In this document: positions 1 through 11,159 of the stretch, piece after piece
Numbering within the stretch: position 1 is the first letter of the stretch
Layout of the letters: every line of letters starts with the position of its first letter
Origin: Euglena gracilis
Lineage: Eukaryota; Euglenida; Euglenophyceae; Euglenales
DNA: 64,000 nucleotides
Reading direction: 5' to 3'
Assembly: GCA_039621445.1 (NCBI GenBank)
Contig: CP154956.1
Location: 47,349,291 to 47,413,290, forward strand
Made by a program: the position numbers and the translations under genes
Notes under the pieces: model-generated
The model's input: only the letters and a program-made list of their open reading frames with translations
The model's database searches: none
Told to the model about the DNA's origin: nothing

Positions 1-51
1 AGATGGTGCTACACAGGCTGGGTGTAATTTGGCCCTTTTTGTTGCTTTCTT

Positions 52-1893
52 TGGGCTCTGCGATGTGTCAGTTAAGGGTTGCCTGCTGAGGCGTCCAGAG
101 GGTGGACTCTACACATACGTCGTGAAAAGTTGGAAAAAACGGCATATCACAGAGTTGTGATCCCTGGGTGCTTGAAGTGCGAGGAGCGGTACAGTGGGAA
201 CCACCCAGGTGGGGGGGGGTTGGGGGCCATTGAGGGCAAGCCCAGGGACCTGTCCCAACGATTGGTGAGCAACGCCAGGCCCCACACTGCCAGGCACAGA
301 AGGCAATGGTTATGGACATTGCGCTTAAGCGCAAATGTTTTACCTTGCGCTTAAGTGCAAGGTAAAAAATTTGCGCTTAAGTGCAAATTAAAACAGAAGC
401 CCCTGAGCTTATGGGAGTCCCTCTGACGTGTTACGGTGTGTCGGGGGCCCCTCTCTTCACGGCCAGTGTGCGGGCTTCGTGAGGAAATGCATTGTGCCGA
501 AGCGCAAAGGACATGCTTACATAATGCACTGCTTGTTCATTCAGATTACACGTCAGCCGCCTGTTTGCACTTCTCATTGCCACCTGTTTGCACTTTTCTT
601 TGTACGATGTTTTGCGCTTCGGCGCAATGTATTTCCCCGCACACTGGCCGCGAAGAGAGGGGCCCCCGACACACCGTAACATATCAGAGGGACTCCCATA
701 AGCTCAGGGGCTTCTGGTTTAACTTGCGCTTACGCGCAATTTTTTTACATTGCGCTTAAGCGCAAGTTAAAAATTTGCGCTTAAGCGCAATGTCCTTTCA
801 AATGGCTCATGCATTTGAATGCGTTCGTGCTGTGTGAGAAGGTGGGCGACAGAGGAGAATGATGAGGAGGGTTTGAGCGCTGCTGTGCCTGAAGCTCGGT
901 TGGTGCTTTTGAATTATTCAGGCACTGGGGAGGAAGTGGCTGTTACAATAAGACGAATCGTGGGCGGTAGGTTGTGGAGCCTGAGTGTTGTGGGCTTCCC
1001 TCCACCTTAGCCCTGTTCGCTCTGGTAATGAGATGCTTCACTGCTCTCTCCACCCGCAGTGATAAAAATGAGAAATTAAATATTGATAACTGTTGCTCCA
1101 CAGCGCAATGGGTAGGCTTATGAAGAATATAAATTTAAGAGTTATATTGCGCCAAAGCGGAATAGAAATGCATTTTTTAAAATTGCAAAGCAGCGTGGCT
1201 CTTGCGCCAACGCGCAATGTTGACATTTTTAGGCAACGTGACTGAGAGTAGGCTTCCGTCCCCTGTACTACATTTTGTGCTCTATCCCCTCTGGTGTTCA
1301 TACTCTGCCAGGGCCTTTCTCTCCCTCTGTTGTGAGATAAGTTTTAAAAAGTTATATTTGCGCTTCGGCTCAAGCCATTTTGCTTTTGCAATTTTAATAA
1401 TTGTAGTTATATTGCGCTTTGGCGCAATGTAACACTTAAATTTGCATTCGTCATACATAGCCTACCCATTGCGCTGTGGCGCAATGGAAACACATGTTGA
1501 CATATATTTTGTTTTCGTTGTGCAAAGACGACGATGGCCACCCACATGTTGAATTGCAAAAAAGTTAAAAATTTGCGCCAAAGCGCAAAGCGTTTTATTT
1601 TTTGTAATAAAAAAATTTGCGCCAAAGCGCAAATGCGAAATGGAGTCCCCTCGTTTCATCACCCGGCGCGTTGTGTTCATGCACTCTGGGACCCGGGAGC
1701 GCTGTACCCGTAGACCGTGAAATTCCAAGTCGTTGCTTTCATCCCCAGGCCCTGGGGTGCAGGGAGACACTATTTTCAGATTGTCCTGAGTCTCAGGCCT
1801 CGGTGTTGGAAAACAGAATTTTTTTTGGATTTGCGCGTCGGCGTAAATTTACAGTCACTTTCAAAGCTAAGTGCGAGTTAGGCCGCCTAAGAG
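52..1893. repeat. 2-kb duplicated repeat, copy A (GCGCAA-palindrome repeat)
   Basis: This stretch is alignable by eye with 27780-30180 over nearly its whole length. Shared landmarks in the same order are the CTCTGCGAT start, the TGATCCCTGGGTGCTTGAAG block, the inverted GGGAGTCCCTCTGA blocks, the GATAAAAATnAGAAATTAAA block and the GTGCGAGTTAGGCCGCCTAA end. Its hallmark is many short palindromes such as TTGCGCTTAAGCGCAA, TTGCGCCAAAGCGCAA and TTGCGCTTCGGCGCAA. No long conserved ORF is shared by the two copies, so I read it as a non-coding interspersed element. Confidence 0.8.
394..718. repeat. Foldback palindrome inside repeat copy A
   Basis: The block starting CAGAAGCCCCTGAGCTTATG at 394 returns as its reverse complement ending at 718 (CATAAGCTCAGGGGCTTCTG). 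The arms are about 75 bp and include the CACGGCCAGTGTG segment. The unpaired centre is about 170 bp. The equivalent palindrome is present in copy B near 28100-28410, so it belongs to the repeat and is not a local accident. Confidence 0.8.
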
Positions 1894-2274
1894 CATGTTC
1901 AGTCACCACCACAGCACCAGTACCAATAGTCGTAACAGCAGGTGTGTGCTTCTCACCTGTTTGGCAAACAAGGGCACCAATCCCACCATCCGCCCTTTTC
2001 GCGTCACTCGGTAAGCAGTATGCATACCAAACCACCGGGAGTTACATCCCTCCAATAGGGGGTTGCAACAGCTTATAAACTGTTTTCGTTTGCCAGGGTA
2101 CTGGGTCCCAGGAATTTCGCAAAAGTTGTAATTTTTTGCGCAAATGCGCCCATCCTAAAGAAAAAACCTTGCGAATCCGGCCGCCTAAGCATCAGCCTCC
2201 CTCCTGTTCTGCCCTGCCCGACGTTGGGCAAGCCACTGCGGTGCTCGGCCGCCAACTTGCTTGTATTCCAACAG

Positions 2275-2365
2275 ATCTGGGTGCAGAAGCGGGCACAGGA
2301 GGCGGAGGCCAAGCTGGACGAGATGGAGTTTGCGGACACGGTGGCGATTGTGGAGCCACAACCAC
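2275..2365 (+). other. Possible isolated exon
   Basis: After a convincing 3' splice site (TTGTATTCCAACAG) the sequence is open and reads as a charged, helix-like peptide (IWVQKRAQEAEAKLDEMEF, then ADTVAIVEP). From about 2366 it merges into a repeat also seen near 40920, so any exon ends there or has been overwritten. No family recognised. Confidence 0.25.
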
Positions 2366-2572
2366 CCCGCAGGGGGGTCGGCCACTCTGGAATCCAAAGG
2401 AAAACTGGACCCAAAATGCAACTTTTGTCTGTTTTGTCTTCTTTTGGGTCACTTTTGTGGCATTTTTGCCGAACCCGGGGTGTTCCAGGGTAGGCATTTG
2501 CTTAAGGCTGGTTCGAGATTCAAAGGTACAACGTCCTGGTGTTGTTGTACAGCCTCGGCCAACGCCAAGGGG

Positions 2573-2912
2573 GTGGTTCGGGTCACGGGGGGGTCACGGG
2601 GGGGGGGGTCACGGGGGGAACACCACATTTTTGGTGGCAAAATTAGGAATCACCGAGTCGGAATTTTTGGAGAAAAATTCCACAAATTAGGAATCCCCAC
2701 ACCAAAAATTAAGATTTTGACACCAAATTAGGAATCACCAAGCCCAAATTTCAAAAATTTACGCCTCAAAATTAGGAATCTGCCCCAAAATTTTATCAAA
2801 TTAGGCATCACCAACCAATATTTTTCCCGACAAAATTTCGCCGAAAAGGGTCCTTGTTCGGGTCACGGGGGGGTCACGGGGGGGGGTCACGGGGGGGTCA
2901 CGGGGGGAACAC
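2573..2912. repeat. G-rich minisatellite and ATTAGGAATC repeats
   Basis: Units of GGGTCACGGGGG are tandem at 2573-2628 and again at 2859-2912. Between them an AT-rich stretch repeats the motif AATTAGGAATCACC with variations. No coding potential is seen. Confidence 0.7.
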
Positions 2913-3190
2913 CCCCCAAGAGTCGCTCAAAAGTCTCTCAAGAGTCGCGCTGTGAGGGTGGTGATATGCCTCCTCTGCCAGCCCGTGTGAAGGGCAAGCG
3001 ACCACATCGTTGACACCACCGGCTCCCTGAGTTGCCGCTTTTTCACCCAAAAGCATTCTGTGGCTGTACACTCTGCCTGGCCCTGGGTTTTTTTCGGCAA
3101 CGGACTGCATTCATACTGCCTAATCACTGTGCATTGCAGTTTCCACTTTCGGGGGGGGTACACAGGGCTCAGGACAAAGCCCGTGTACCA

Positions 3191-3590
3191 TAGCTGGCGT
3201 TTTTTTTGTTTTTTTTAAAAAAACGTTTCTTTTTGTTTTTTATTAAAAAAAACGGGCAAAAAAACGGCAAAAAAAAACAAAGGGGAAAATGATGGTCCAA
3301 ATTTTGCCTTTGATCGCAAGGGAGAACCAATCTTAGCTCAAAACCAATACTTTTGGTTGTCTTCAACAAGAATGGTCAAAATAGGGCATTTTTCTGCCAT
3401 TTTGGCTTGAAACCACTCCAAACTAACTTGAAACATCCCAAATTTGGTGTCTTTCTCTGACCGAGGATGGGCAAAAAAAGCTAAAATCAAAGGCAAATTT
3501 TTTTTTTGCCCTGGACCCTCAATGGCGTTTTTTTGTTTTTTTAAAAAAACCGTGTTTTTTTTGACTTCGTTTTAAACGAAGTGCCAGCTA
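3191..3590. mobile_element. TA-flanked short inverted-repeat element
   Basis: Ends are GCTGGC...GCCAGC, each flanked by TA (positions 3191-3192 and 3589-3590), the target duplication typical of Tc1/mariner-type insertion. The interior is A/T homopolymer-rich with no ORF of note. The element interrupts a motif (GGGCTCAGGACAAAGCCCGTG) present on the left at 3165 and again at 3610. The TIR is short, so the assignment is tentative. Confidence 0.4.
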
Positions 3591-3712
3591 TGCCGTGCAC
3601 CCCCACACAGGGCTCAGGACAAAGCCCGTGTACCCCCCCTCCCGCTAAAGCCTGCGTAGGGGTCCACGGGCTTTGTCCAAATCCGGAGGGGGGGGTACAC
3701 GGGCTTAAAGGC

Positions 3713-4090
3713 CTCTACCTCTATGTCAACCACCTCTACCTCTACCTCTACCTCTATGTCACCTCTATGTCTGTAAAATGTACCAAAAATGAAATGGCCT
3801 CAAAAAGGGTCATAAAACACCCCATCTGCTCGGAAAATGGCAATTTTGCATGAAAACACATGCAAAACGGCGAGGGGATGAGAAACAATATGTGGGTTGG
3901 TGATTTTGAAAGTTGTTGGCGCAGTTATGTGACCACATTGAGCAAATTCTGAAAACCTTTCATGTATTTCTCCTTTGCTTGCAAAAAAGTTCCTTTATTG
4001 AGTCATTTTCCTTTGGTTTTTGAAGGAGGTTGGAAAACCTCTACCTCTACCTATACCTCTACCTCTACCTCTATCCCTCTACCTCTACGC
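3713..4090. repeat. CTCTAC microsatellites flanking a short unique stretch
   Basis: CTCTAC-type hexamers occur at 3713-3770 and 4035-4090. The 260 bases between them show no recognisable gene. Confidence 0.75.
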
Positions 4091-4109
4091 AGCATTGCTC
4101 GACCAAAAC

Positions 4110-4688
4110 ACTAATTCCCACCAGGGAATTTCAGGCAATCGTCCAGTGGTCTCTGGGTGCCCCAGTGGTCAGCGCTACGGCTACGGACAGCCCACCTGCA
4201 TGCCCAAGATGCCACAACCCTGCAGATGTCAGAGGCCATCACCTTGTCTGCTGCTACAAAAACAACATTGTCCGGCGGCACAATGCGGTGCAATCTTACA
4301 TCCTCGGGCTTGCGCAGCGTGCAGGCTTCCCAGCCAGAAAAGGGAGGAAAGTGCCCCGGATGGCTCACGACCAGGCGACGTATTCGTCATGAGATACGAT
4401 GCAAACGGCCCGGCGGCTATCGACGTCACTGTTCGTCACCCACTTGCGCCTTCGCGAAACCGCGCCGGCTTGGAAGATATTGGTAGGTGGCATGAGGCAC
4501 AAGAGGAGGAGAAAATTAAGAAATATGGTGACGGTTGCCAACGCAGAGGCCGGACGTTCTTCTGTTATGGTGGCATGGGGGATGGCGCGCTCACCTTCGT
4601 CGGTAACTGCATCAAGCTGCTAGCAGGCCAACACGACGACTGGGAAAGGAGGGGCGTCGAGGGGACCTGCTGGCAAGGAAAAGCATGA
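4110..4688 (+). pseudogene. 3' end of a LINE-type retrotransposon (zinc knuckle plus endonuclease-like C-terminus), frameshifted
   Basis: Two overlapping frames together give a layout often seen at the C-terminus of restriction-like-endonuclease LINEs in invertebrates and algae. Frame 1 (to about 4375) has a CPRC...GHHLVCC...RRHN zinc-knuckle-like motif followed by an AQRAGF helix. Frame 3 (from about 4340 to the stop at 4686-4688) continues with RPGDVFV, then AAIDVTV and EEEKIKKYGDGC, resembling the RPADV/D-TV/KY core of that nuclease domain. The single frame change around 4340-4375 and the absence of reverse transcriptase upstream mark it as a 5'-truncated dead copy. The family assignment rests on motif spacing alone. 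Confidence 0.55.
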
Positions 4689-5103
4689 CCCTCGCCCGGG
4701 AGGTCGGACTGGTCTGGGGACAATGTCCTGAAGAGCTCGTTGACCATGGCCCCCATGAATCTCACAAACCCTACTATACGTCATAACACCGAGGCTGAAC
4801 ACCACAACCCAACACCCGAAATTGAACACCAATTGCCGAGAACTCCCCCCCGATGGCTACCAAGGAGGTGTAGACACCCACAATATAACCCCTTCAAGCT
4901 CGCATGGAATCGTAACTGGCACCCGGCGGAGTGGTAAAAGAATGGCCCGTTCACCAAATACAGAGGCCAAATCCAGCAAGCTGCGCCACTGGTCGGTTAA
5001 GAAGTGATGGACAAGTCACGCCTTGCTCTCGCAAGCCGGAGCACAACGACCACTCAGAACTGCTGCAGTGGAGAACAACCCACAACATGTCGAATTCTTG
5101 CTG

Positions 5104-5580
5104 CTACAGTCCTTGGGCGTAAATTGTCCCCCCCCCCCGAAAATTCCCCCCCTGAAATTTGGGAATTTTCCTAGTTTTGCAAAAGGCTGCAAAACGGGCG
5201 AAACCCCCCCCCCTTCAGCCCCAGAGGAAAGCCAAGGCAGGTGGGTTTCAACTTTTTTTGTGCATGCCAGGGCATCACAGCTTCACCACTTGTCTGGTTC
5301 CTGGGTCGAAGACTTGCCAGCTTTTGGGTATTTTGTCCAGTGAACCATCCTCGGCATGTATCTATCAATAAGACCCACCGCCCTGAACAAAGGTGCTCGG
5401 GAATATACCATAACAACCCCACAACATACGGCAAATGAATTCCGAATCCCGGTGGGCTTCATGGCTTCAAAGAATAGAAGGGCTGGGACAAAGTGCCCGA
5501 AACCGCCGAAAATCCCCCCCCTGGTCAAGAGCCCAAAAAACCCTCCCTAGGGGGGGAAAATTTACGCCCAGGGACTGTAA
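5104..5580. mobile_element. TA-flanked TIR element, C-rich (copy 1)
   Basis: Ends are mirror images: CAGTCCTTGGGCGTAAATT at 5107 and its near-perfect complement ending GGGACTG at 5578, each bordered by TA. CAGT ends with a TA duplication are the hallmark of Tc1/mariner-type elements. The interior (poly-C next to each end, then AAAGGCTGCAAAACGGGC and CATAACAACCCCACAACATA) recurs at 7975-8428. No transposase ORF: non-autonomous. Confidence 0.65.
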
Positions 5581-5590
5581 GCTCACCCCT

Positions 5591-5767
5591 CTTACCATGC
5601 CCCCCCCCCCATATAAGACCCCCCCCATATAAGACCCCCCTGGCCGGCCGAAGGCCGGCCCTTTGGCCGGGACCGACCCCCCCATATAAGACCCCCCCCC
5701 ATATAAGACCCCCCCCTGGGATTTTGGCTCCCGAGGGGGGGTCTTATATGGGGGGGGGCATGGTACC
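5591..5767. mobile_element. TA-flanked ATATAAGACC poly-C TIR element
   Basis: Ends CCATGCCCCCC...GGGGGGCATGG are flanked by TA on both sides. Just inside each end is ATATAAGACC or its complement. The centre is a GGCCGGCC-rich palindrome. A partial second copy lies at 5880-6029 and shares the right end and TA. Confidence 0.6.
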
Positions 5768-5879
5768 TGCCCCAACATCCCCTTCGCCTCACACAGACTC
5801 TGTCTACTCCTGAACACTTCAAAATCCAGTGAGCTGTGCCACTGGTCGGTGGACTCGGTTCGCCCCACCACCGTCGTTG

Positions 5880-6029
5880 TTACATACGAATCGCCCCTCA
5901 TGGCCGGCTGAAGGCCGGCCCTTGGCTGGGACCGACCCCCCCATTTAAGACACCCCCCCCCCATATAAGACCCCCCACCTGGGATTTTGGCTCCCGAGGG
6001 GGGGTCTTATATGGGGGGGGCATGGTATA
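5880..6029. mobile_element. Partial copy of the ATATAAGACC TIR element
   Basis: The same GGCCGG centre, GGGATTTTGGCTCCCGAGGG segment and right terminus as the element at 5591-5767, but no matching left CCATGC end. Confidence 0.5.
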
Positions 6030-6094
6030 AGTGGGTGGGGTTTAATTGTGGACTTGTCACCGAAACAACAAAATAAACATCTTAGGTTTCTTCA

Positions 6095-6245
6095 AAACTG
6101 GATCAAAAAAAAAACTGCAAAAAAACTGCACGTGTGCAGTTTTTTCAGAAAAAAAACTGCAAAAAACTGCAAAAAAACTGAAAAAAACTGCAAAAAACCC
6201 AAAACGTGAAAACTGCAAAAAAAACTGCAAAAACTGCACGGTGCA
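6095..6245. repeat. AAAAAACTGC short tandem repeats
   Basis: Imperfect iterations of (A)5-8CTGC. ORFs across it (FFCSFF-type peptides) are repeat translations, not genes. From 6250 to about 6990 I see no gene, only AT-rich unique sequence. Confidence 0.7.
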
Positions 6246-6995
6246 TATTTTCCACCCCCCTGCCGGTGACCCCCTTTACCCCTGGTTCAGGAATCAAATC
6301 CCTGGGTGTCCCGGTGTGCCATCCAACGAACGGCTCCTTTGCTGAACGCACCTGGTTTGGACGGTGTGAGGCTGCGATGAAATGGTCTTGGTCCTCTGGC
6401 TTGCGGGGGCCCGGCACAACGAACTCCTTCGTGGCGGTGCGTGCTGCGAGTGGCACTGCGTACTGGTTTGAGCAGAGCTCGGACTCGGAGCTCGGAGCTC
6501 GGGGGTGTGGCCATGTACCGGATACCGGAATTCGTCTCTGCACAATTTTACGCGATTTATTTAGTTAGAGCGTTCGCGGACGAACTGGTGTACTTCTCTT
6601 TCGCGATGACAACATCCTGGAGTCGAGTCCATGAGGCCAGGGGAGTTTCTTTTGACTGTATCCAATTGGAACCCACAGGGACTGTGACAGATGGGTAACT
6701 GGGATATGGTTGCATAGGATTTGTCGGTGTGCATATGTAATTTGCATATGCCCACCGAGAAATTACATGTAAAAACGTCGGCGCTGAACTAGAACTTGAC
6801 GATAGCCTCATTTGCAAGGAGGGGATGCGTTTCGCATTTTTTTTCGCAGCTTTGTGCATTTTTCGCCCTTTTCCATTTTCCAATCGTTTTTTGACTTTCA
6901 GTTCTTTTTTTTTGCTTCTTGGAGCATTTTTTTTTGTGATATACGCTTGGTTTGCAATTTTTATTTTTTTTTTGAATACTGATTATGTATAAACT

Positions 6996-7317
6996 GGTAC
7001 TTGTCTGTTATCGCACGACATACCCCCCCCCCTTTTGGTTATCGCACGACACCTTATTTTTGGTCTTATGGGGTTATTTGAAGGAGTAGGGTTAGGTGCG
7101 CAAATGCCATGTTGCGCTACATGGCCATGTTGCGCTACATGGCCATGTAGCGCAACATGGCCATGTTGCGCAACATGTAGCGCAACGTGGCCATGTAGCG
7201 CAACGTGGCCTGTGCGCACCTAACCCTACTCCTTAAAATAACCCCATAAGACCAAAAATAAGGTGTCGTGCGATAACCAAAAGGGGGGGGTATGTCGTGC
7301 GACAACAGACAAGTACC
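6996..7317. mobile_element. Foldback MITE with 8-bp target duplication (hAT-like), copy 1
   Basis: It begins GGTACTTGTCTG and ends CAGACAAGTACC. The arms, including TATCGCACGAC, a C9-10 run and GGTCTTATGGGGTTATTT, pair over more than 100 bp. The centre is GCGCTACATGGCC repeats. It is bounded by the direct repeat TATAAACT at 6988-6995 and 7318-7325, a perfect 8-bp target-site duplication as made by hAT-superfamily transposases. It carries no transposase. Confidence 0.85.
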
Positions 7318-7449
7318 TATAAACTGTTTCCGAATCTTCTCTATTTTTTCAATTTTGATAAATTTTCAATGACAACTGAACCTGGGAAGCATTCCACGCG
7401 ATCTGATGTTTTCCCAAAGCTTGGGCAAGGAAGGAGAGCACATTGGAGG

Positions 7450-7760
7450 TTAGGCAGCCACCCCCCCCCCTGGTGGTCGGACCCCCTCGGCACAGCAAAA
7501 TGGGGACCCCCCCCCTGGTCAGCCAACCCCCTCAGCACGGCATGCCGAACCATACCAATGAATTTTCCTTTGGGAAATTCCGGCTGTCCGCCACGGTGGA
7601 CCCCCCATGGGGGACTGACCCCCTCGGCACGGCAAAATGGGGACCCCCTCCCCTGGTGGCCGAGGGTCCTCGTCAGTGTGCCGAACCTCCATTGGACTAA
7701 TGCGCCTTTGACCCCCCGCGGCTGCTCGCCCCCCCCCTCTCAGCCCCCCCCCTACTGTGC
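7450..7760. repeat. C-rich degenerate tandem repeats
   Basis: Units resembling CGGCACGGCAAAATGGGGACC repeat about three times among long C runs. No gene. Confidence 0.5.
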
Positions 7761-7844
7761 CTCATCTCCTATGATGAAGCTCACCTTTTAAAACTTCACC
7801 AGGGGGTCCTGCCTCCCCCTGCTGCCGGTACTTCAGGGGGGGGG

Positions 7845-8430
7845 AAATTTTTCGGGGGGGGGGACAATTTACGCAGAGGGACTGTAACTCTGTAGACCCT
7901 GTGCCGACACCAGCCGTATATTCTGACCCTGTTTTGTGCTTTCCCTGTCCATCACTGACCCAAACTAGGCCAAAAATAGGTGTGGATCGACCTGAATTTG
8001 GGAATTTTCTTGGTTTTGCAAAAGGCTCCGAAACGGGCGAAAACTCCCCCCCCCCTTCAGCCCCAGAGGAACAGCTAAGGCAGGTGGGTTGGGACTTTTT
8101 TTTTGTACATGCAAGGGCAGCACAGCTTCACCACTTGCATGCCCCCTGGGTCGAGGACTTGGCATCTTTTGGGTTTTTTGTCCATTGAACCATCCCCGGC
8201 ATGCATCTATCTATAAGACCCACCGCCCTGAACAGAGGTGTTCGGGAATATACCATAACAACCCCACAACATACGGCAAATGAATTCCGAATCCCGGTTG
8301 GCTTCATGGCTTCAAAGAATAGAAGGGACGGGACAAAGTGCCCAAAACGGCCGAAAATTTCCCCCCCCCCCTGGTCAAGAGCCCAAAAAACCCTCCCTAG
8401 GGGGGGAAAATTTACGCCCAGGGACTGTAG
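7845..8430. mobile_element. TA-flanked TIR element, C-rich (copy 2)
   Basis: 7975-8428 matches 5150-5578 closely and ends GGGACTG followed by TA. The left terminus is not intact; instead a second right-end-like sequence (ACAATTTACGCAGAGGGACTG, then TA) lies at 7865-7888, suggesting two overlapping insertions or a rearranged copy. Confidence 0.55.
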
Positions 8431-8529
8431 GGTCAGGGTTAGGGTTAGGGTTTAGGGTTTTGGGTTTGGGTTTAGGGTTGGGTTAGGGTTAGGTATCCCT
8501 GACCCAACCCAAACCCAAAACCCTAACCC
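8428..8529. repeat. Interstitial telomere-like repeats, left block
   Basis: Degenerate TTAGGG/TTTAGGG/TTTGGG units on the plus strand switch to CCCTAA-type units after about 8490. Such tracts inside a contig suggest a former chromosome end or telomere-templated repair. Confidence 0.75.
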
Positions 8530-8991
8530 GGTACTTGTCTGGGTACTTGTCTGTTATCGCACGACGCACCCCCCCCCCCTTTTGGTTATCGCACGACGCC
8601 CTTGGAACGGCCAGAATGCTTTCCCTTGGGGTCTCTTTCAACCGTTTTGGGTGGTTTTTGTGGTTATTTTGAAGGGAGAGGCCCCTGCCGTACCTTGGCA
8701 CACACAAGGGAAACCCAAAGGCGGCAGACCAGCAGGGAAAAAGAAAGATAAAGGCCGCCGACCGTTTGGCCCGGAAGGGGGATTTGCCATCCCTGAAAGA
8801 ACATGGAGAAACAGGGACATTTGCCTAAAATTTGGCCGAACTCGAAATGGGGCGAAAAGTTCACAACGACAGGTCCTAACCCTAACCCCATTCCTCCCAA
8901 TAACCCAATACAGTCACCGGAAGAGGAAAGGAAGGCGTCGTGCGATAACCAAAAGGGGGGGGGGTGCGTCGTGCGATAACAGACAAGTACC
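8530..8991. mobile_element. GGTACTTGTCTG TIR element, long version
   Basis: Same ends as the 6996-7317 MITE (TATCGCACGACGC plus a C run inside the left end, mirrored at the right), but with a different ~340-bp interior. That interior recurs in inverted orientation at 12974-13542. It includes an open plus-strand stretch (PAVPWHTQGKPKGG, then PEGGFAIPERTWRN) that could be a captured gene fragment. The left end has a 12-bp partial duplication of the terminus. Confidence 0.7.
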
Positions 8992-9260
8992 CTTGTCTGT
9001 TATCGCACGACATACCCCCCCCCCTTTTGGTTATCGCACGACACCTTATTTTTGGTCTTATGGGGTTATTTTAAGGAGTAGGGTTAGGTGCGCACAGGCC
9101 ACGTGCGCTACATGGCCACGTTGCGCTACATGGCCATGTAGCGCAACATGGCCATGTAGCGCAACATGGCATTTGCGCACCTAACCCTACTCCTTCAAAT
9201 AACCCCATAAGACCAAAAATAAGGTGTCGTGCGATTGTCGTGCGATAACAGACAAGTACC
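8992..9260. mobile_element. GGTACTTGTCTG foldback MITE, copy 2 (abutting)
   Basis: Near-identical arms to 6996-7317. It lacks the first bases of its left end because it directly abuts the preceding element. The pair is flanked by CCTAACCC at 8522-8529 and 9261-9268. This is consistent with an 8-bp duplication, although telomere-like repeats would give the same match by periodicity. Confidence 0.75.
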
Positions 9261-9385
9261 CCTAACCCTAACTAGTTAGGGTTAGGGTTTTGGGTTAGGG
9301 TTAGGGTCAGGGATACCGAACCCTAAACCCAAACCCAAAACCCTAAACCCAAACTGTAACCCTAAACCCTGACCCAAACCCCCTC
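9261..9385. repeat. Interstitial telomere-like repeats, right block
   Basis: CCCTAA/CCCTAAA units with an internal strand switch, mirroring 8428-8529. Confidence 0.75.
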
Positions 9386-9394
9386 CGGGGGGGG

Positions 9395-9873
9395 GGGGCA
9401 CACTACTACACCTTTCCGATTATTTTCCCCGGTCGATTATTTCCCCCCCACTTTCGGCCCAAAAACAGGAAAGCCGGACCCGGGCGATTATTTTCCCCCC
9501 CAAAATTTTTGGACTTTCTGGGTGACAAACGCAAAGGAAAGTGCTCATGATGCTGATGCGCCTGATGCTGTGCTCAACTCACTTACGACGAGGGCGCAGA
9601 TTGTTTATTTGTGCATGCAGTTCTGCTGCAAGCTGCGCGTCAAGCTGGGCAGCGATGGCATCGACATCGGCAGCCGGAGCATCGTCAGGACACTCGGCAT
9701 CAAGGCCGTCGTCAATGTCAACTTCCTCTCCCTCCCCCTCCCCGGAAAGTTGGTTAGATGAGGAAGCCGAGTACCTGCAGCGGGGGACCCGGGCGATTAT
9801 TTCCCCCCCCCCCCTGGTTTCCGGCTCCGTGGGGGGGGGGGAAATAATCAAAAAGGTATAGTAGTGCCCTAGC
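9395..9873. mobile_element. CACTACTA TIR element with coding-like cargo
   Basis: The left end GGGCACACTACTACACC and the right end GGTATAGTAGTGCCC are near-complementary, each followed inward by CCGATTATTT or its mirror and C/G runs. The cargo is described separately. No target duplication is obvious because the left flank is poly-G. Confidence 0.6.
9579..9790 (-). pseudogene. Coding-like fragment inside the CACTACTA element
   Basis: The minus-strand frame reads NQLSGEGEGEEVDIDDGL, then an alanine-rich helix (AAQLDAQLAAELHAQINNL) and a basic end RPRRK before a stop at 9579-9581. It looks like the acidic C-terminal tail of a nuclear protein. It may be a captured exon or the last part of the element's own protein. 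Not identifiable. Confidence 0.35.
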
Positions 9874-9954
9874 ACAGACCCCGGCGCCAAAGGCACCAGG
9901 GAGCCAAAAATGGCCTTTTTCAATGTGCCTGGGCGCAGGCCGAAATCCGCCCCC

Positions 9955-10246
9955 CCCGACATCTTTTTAAGTCAGAAGCACCCCCCGGGGGGGGAGGGGG
10001 GTGGGTGGTGTGGGTCCGGCGCGGGACCCCCCCCCGGGGGGGGGGGGTCCGGCGCGGGGCCCCCCCCCCCCTGGGGGGGTCCCGCACCGGAGGCGCTGGG
10101 TATACCTTTTCGGCGCGAAGCGCCGAAATTTTTTGAAAATTGTCTTTAACGGGCCCGATTTTGGGGGGGTCCCGCCCCCCCCCCCCCCGGGGGTCCCGCG
10201 CCCCCCTGGGTGGGTGGGGGGACCCCCCCCCCCCAGGGGGGGTCTT
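9955..10246. repeat. Poly-C/poly-G block with GCGCGAAGCGC core
   Basis: Dominated by runs of 8-12 C or G, with the palindrome TTTCGGCGCGAAGCGCCGAA at 10107-10126. The same core next to an A/T run recurs elsewhere (see findings). Confidence 0.5.
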
Positions 10247-10790
10247 AAAAACGTGTTCAGCCCGCCAAATGCCTGCCCTGAAATTCGTGGTCATGAACAC
10301 GTTTTCCATTAGGGCATTTGTGGCAATGACACGTTTTCCATTAAGGCATCTGTGGTCAGGCACGTTTTCTTAAGGCATCTGTGGCAATGACATGTTTTCC
10401 ATTAGGGCATCTGTGTTTTCCATTAGGGCATCTGTGGCAACCCCGAGGAAGAAGCAAAAATCGCTATCATGAAAAATTGGCGAGCGGTTGAGAGGCCGAG
10501 GTGGTCCTCAACGAGGTCGGGGGCACTCTACAACACAACAGAAGGCTAGACGTTGCCTTGGAGCACTCCGACACGGAGTGGCGGACATACACGACACACT
10601 TTACACAAAAAAGAGCCATACTTTGGTGGCCGCCGCAAATCTTGGCAATGAAAATGATATGCCAAACCGCAGGTGTCACACACAACTTTGGGAATGGCAA
10701 AAACCACATTTCTCCTGTTTTATAGGCAGTCGGGACATAGCAAGAGGCACAGGGGGTTGGTCAGGGGAACCTTTTCAAACCTGTTATGGG
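10247..10790. mobile_element. Partial copy of the 32-bp-array TIR element
   Basis: It starts with the terminal sequence CAGCCCGCCAAATGCC and a degraded five-unit array (unit about 32 bp, CACGTTTTCCATTAGGGCAT). It continues with a segment matching 11395-11590 (GCGGTTGAGAGGCCG; AAAAGAGCCATACTTTGGTGG), the 3' end of the ORF in the fuller copy. The rest of the ORF and the right terminus are missing. Confidence 0.65.
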
Positions 10791-11159
10791 CAACTCTAGT
10801 GGGCAACAAGACCATCAAATGGGGGATATGTGTGAATATGTGTGTGAATATGTTCGTTTGATCAACTAGGTAATTTTTTTGGCATGGATGGAGATTCTAT
10901 TGCCTGCACTCCATTTCTCCGTGCTTGGCATTGGCATCATGGACTCATACTTGTGGCATCCTCTATGCTCACCATTGTGATTATCAATGCGCAAGCGCAA
11001 CAGTTGACAATCAGCAGTCCGCTGAAGAGCAGCACAAGAAGTATCCATGGTTTTGCATGGAGTTCATTTCTTTTTATGTGTGTTTCATAATTGCTTTCTC
11101 TTTATAAAAATACGTGTTTGGTGTTCCAAGCCCCTCCCTCCCCCTCCTGATTGATCCCG

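Noticed and set aside
8428-9385. A true chromosome end
   Set aside because: Telomere-like units are degenerate, switch strand and are followed by more than 50 kb of other sequence.
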